A stretch of DNA of 64,000 nt from the NCBI GenBank assembly GCA_025210395.1, contig JAOARV010000020.1:1-64000 (forward strand). Direction: 5' to 3'. The notes beneath the pieces are model-generated. The model was not told where the DNA came from. It saw only the letters and a list, made by a program, of their open reading frames with translations, and searched no databases. Of the stretch, positions 63,194 to 64,000 are shown in pieces. The stretch is from Marinisporobacter sp. (lineage in GTDB: Bacteria; Bacillota; Clostridia; Peptostreptococcales; Thermotaleaceae). Made by a program: the position numbers and the translations under genes. Within the stretch, counting starts at the first letter, position 1, and the number at the start of each line of letters is the position of its first letter.

Positions 63194-64000
63194 TCTCCCC
63201 TTCACACAAGTAATTTAATATCTTATCAATCTTATTGTTTTTTATATAAACTCTTGGGGTTCTTCTTGTAATTCTTGAAATAATTTCATTTTTATTAGTA
63301 TCTCCAAGCTTTGATACCTCTTGTATATCAAGGGTATTGTTGCTTCCGTCACCATAAATGACTACATGGTCTCCTTCTTTTACAAATGGTATATCTGTAA
63401 CATCCACCATACATTGATCCATACATATAACACCTATTATAGGCGCCCTGTGACCATTAATCGTTACCATTCCAACGCCAGCCATATTCCTTGGATATCC
63501 ATCTGCATAACCAAAAGGTATCGTCCCTATTATACTATTTCTATGGGCCTTCCATTTATAATTGTAACTCACTCCTTCTCCCTTTTTTATTTTTTTTATA
63601 TAATATATCTTTGATTTAAAGGTTAGTACCTGCTTAAGATCTATATCATTTTTCCTAAAGGATTTTAATCCATATAATATAGCTCCAGGTCTTATCATGT
63701 TGAGATTAAATTCAGGATAATCAATAGCTGATATACTATCACAAATATGCTTATATTTTAATTTATTTCCTGACTTTTCAATCTTATCAATAGCATTCAT
63801 AAAATCATTAAATTGTTTTTTATTTGCTTCATCACCAGCAAGGGCAAAATGTGAAAATATCCCCTCTACTATAATATTTTCTAATTTGAAAATTTCAATA
63901 ATTTCATCAATACTCTCTTGACAATCTCTATATCCTAATCTATTAAACCCTGTGTCATATTTAATATGAACTACCGCTTTTTTATCTTTTAATTTACTTA
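63168..64000 (-). CDS. alr: Alanine racemase, 3' part (cut by window edge)
   Basis: PLP enzyme making D-alanine for peptidoglycan. The reading frame is open to the window end; the first third, with the PLP lysine, lies outside. Visible motifs are VVHIKYDTGFNRLGY near the edge, VEGIFSHFA, the active-site tyrosine in GEGVSYNYKW, IPFGYADGYPRNMAGVG, and VICMDQCMVDVTDIP. The C-terminal strands end RRTPRVYIKNNK. The start is not visible. It overlaps the M20 gene. Confidence 0.95.
   Translation of the reverse strand, partial: SKLKDKKAVVHIKYDTGFNRLGYRDCQESIDEIIEIFKLENIIVEGIFSHFALAGDEANKKQFNDFMNAIDKIEKSGNKLKYKHICDSISAIDYPEFNLNMIRPGAILYGLKSFRKNDIDLKQVLTFKSKIYYIKKIKKGEGVSYNYKWKAHRNSIIGTIPFGYADGYPRNMAGVGMVTINGHRAPIIGVICMDQCMVDVTDIPFVKEGDHVVIYGDGSNNTLDIQEVSKLGDTNKNEIISRITRRTPRVYIKNNKIDKILNYLCEGENESVEYKR

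Noticed and set aside
1-64000. CRISPR arrays, tRNA or rRNA genes, prophage or complete restriction systems
   Set aside because: No regularly spaced direct repeats, tRNA-like folds, rRNA segments, integrases or paired restriction/modification genes were seen on either strand.

Overview
The window is low-GC, AT-rich DNA from an endospore-forming member of the Clostridia. It carries sporulation genes (yqfC, yqfD, spoIIP, gpr), Firmicutes housekeeping gene order (rpoD-dnaG, recO-yqzL-era-cdd, ybeY-pgpH-phoH, hrcA-grpE-dnaK-dnaJ-prmA-rsmE-mtaB) and PPDK with its regulator. Species cannot be fixed from sequence alone; an Alkaliphilus/Crassaminicella-like clostridium is plausible. Nearly all genes lie on the minus strand, so the window probably sits on one replichore with the minus strand leading.

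Layout. 1-1050 is debris: a truncated DUF4011 gene and a collapsed IS3-type transposase. 1050-1450 is the RNase P RNA gene with its own promoter and terminator. 1.4-7.1 kb holds a zinc-ribbon protein, a Nif3-like protein, trmK, rpoD and dnaG; an 18-codon relic of a yqxD-like gene survives just before dnaG. 7.4-14.6 kb holds dgt, ppdK with its bifunctional regulator and a CcpN-like repressor, then glycyl-tRNA synthetase behind a T-box. 14.6-22.6 kb runs from a DUF4342 protein and recO-yqzL-era-cdd through membrane and lipoprotein genes, a 30-residue-period ankyrin protein, a CorC-like transporter and dgkA-PAP2 to ybeY. 22.5-30.1 kb holds pgpH, phoH, yqfD, yqfC, floA and nfeD. 30.2-45.3 kb holds translation, RNA modification and the HrcA/CIRCE heat-shock operon, then hemW, lepA, spoIIP and gpr. 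45.5-50.3 kb holds rpsT, holA, comEC and an ECF S component.

From about 50.5 to 61.9 kb the DNA becomes accessory: a 31-residue hydrophobic protein behind a sigma-K-like promoter, a TPR protein, an orphan Eco57I/TaqI-type adenine methyltransferase, a stand-alone protein resembling the FliD C-terminus, several unknown proteins (one resembling only the N-terminal domain of an adenine methyltransferase), AlaX, and a decayed PRK06851-type NTPase. The window ends with an M20 amidohydrolase overlapping the 3' part of alanine racemase.

No CRISPR array, tRNA, rRNA, intact mobile element or complete defence system was seen. The best candidates for something undescribed are the 52.4-58.3 kb cluster, the triple TGTATCG sites at the ECF promoter, and the ankyrin protein. 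Gene decay recurs (DUF4011, IS3, yqxD, PRK06851). Many starts were moved inward because the longest reading frame begins inside the ribosome-binding site; several genes start with TTG.
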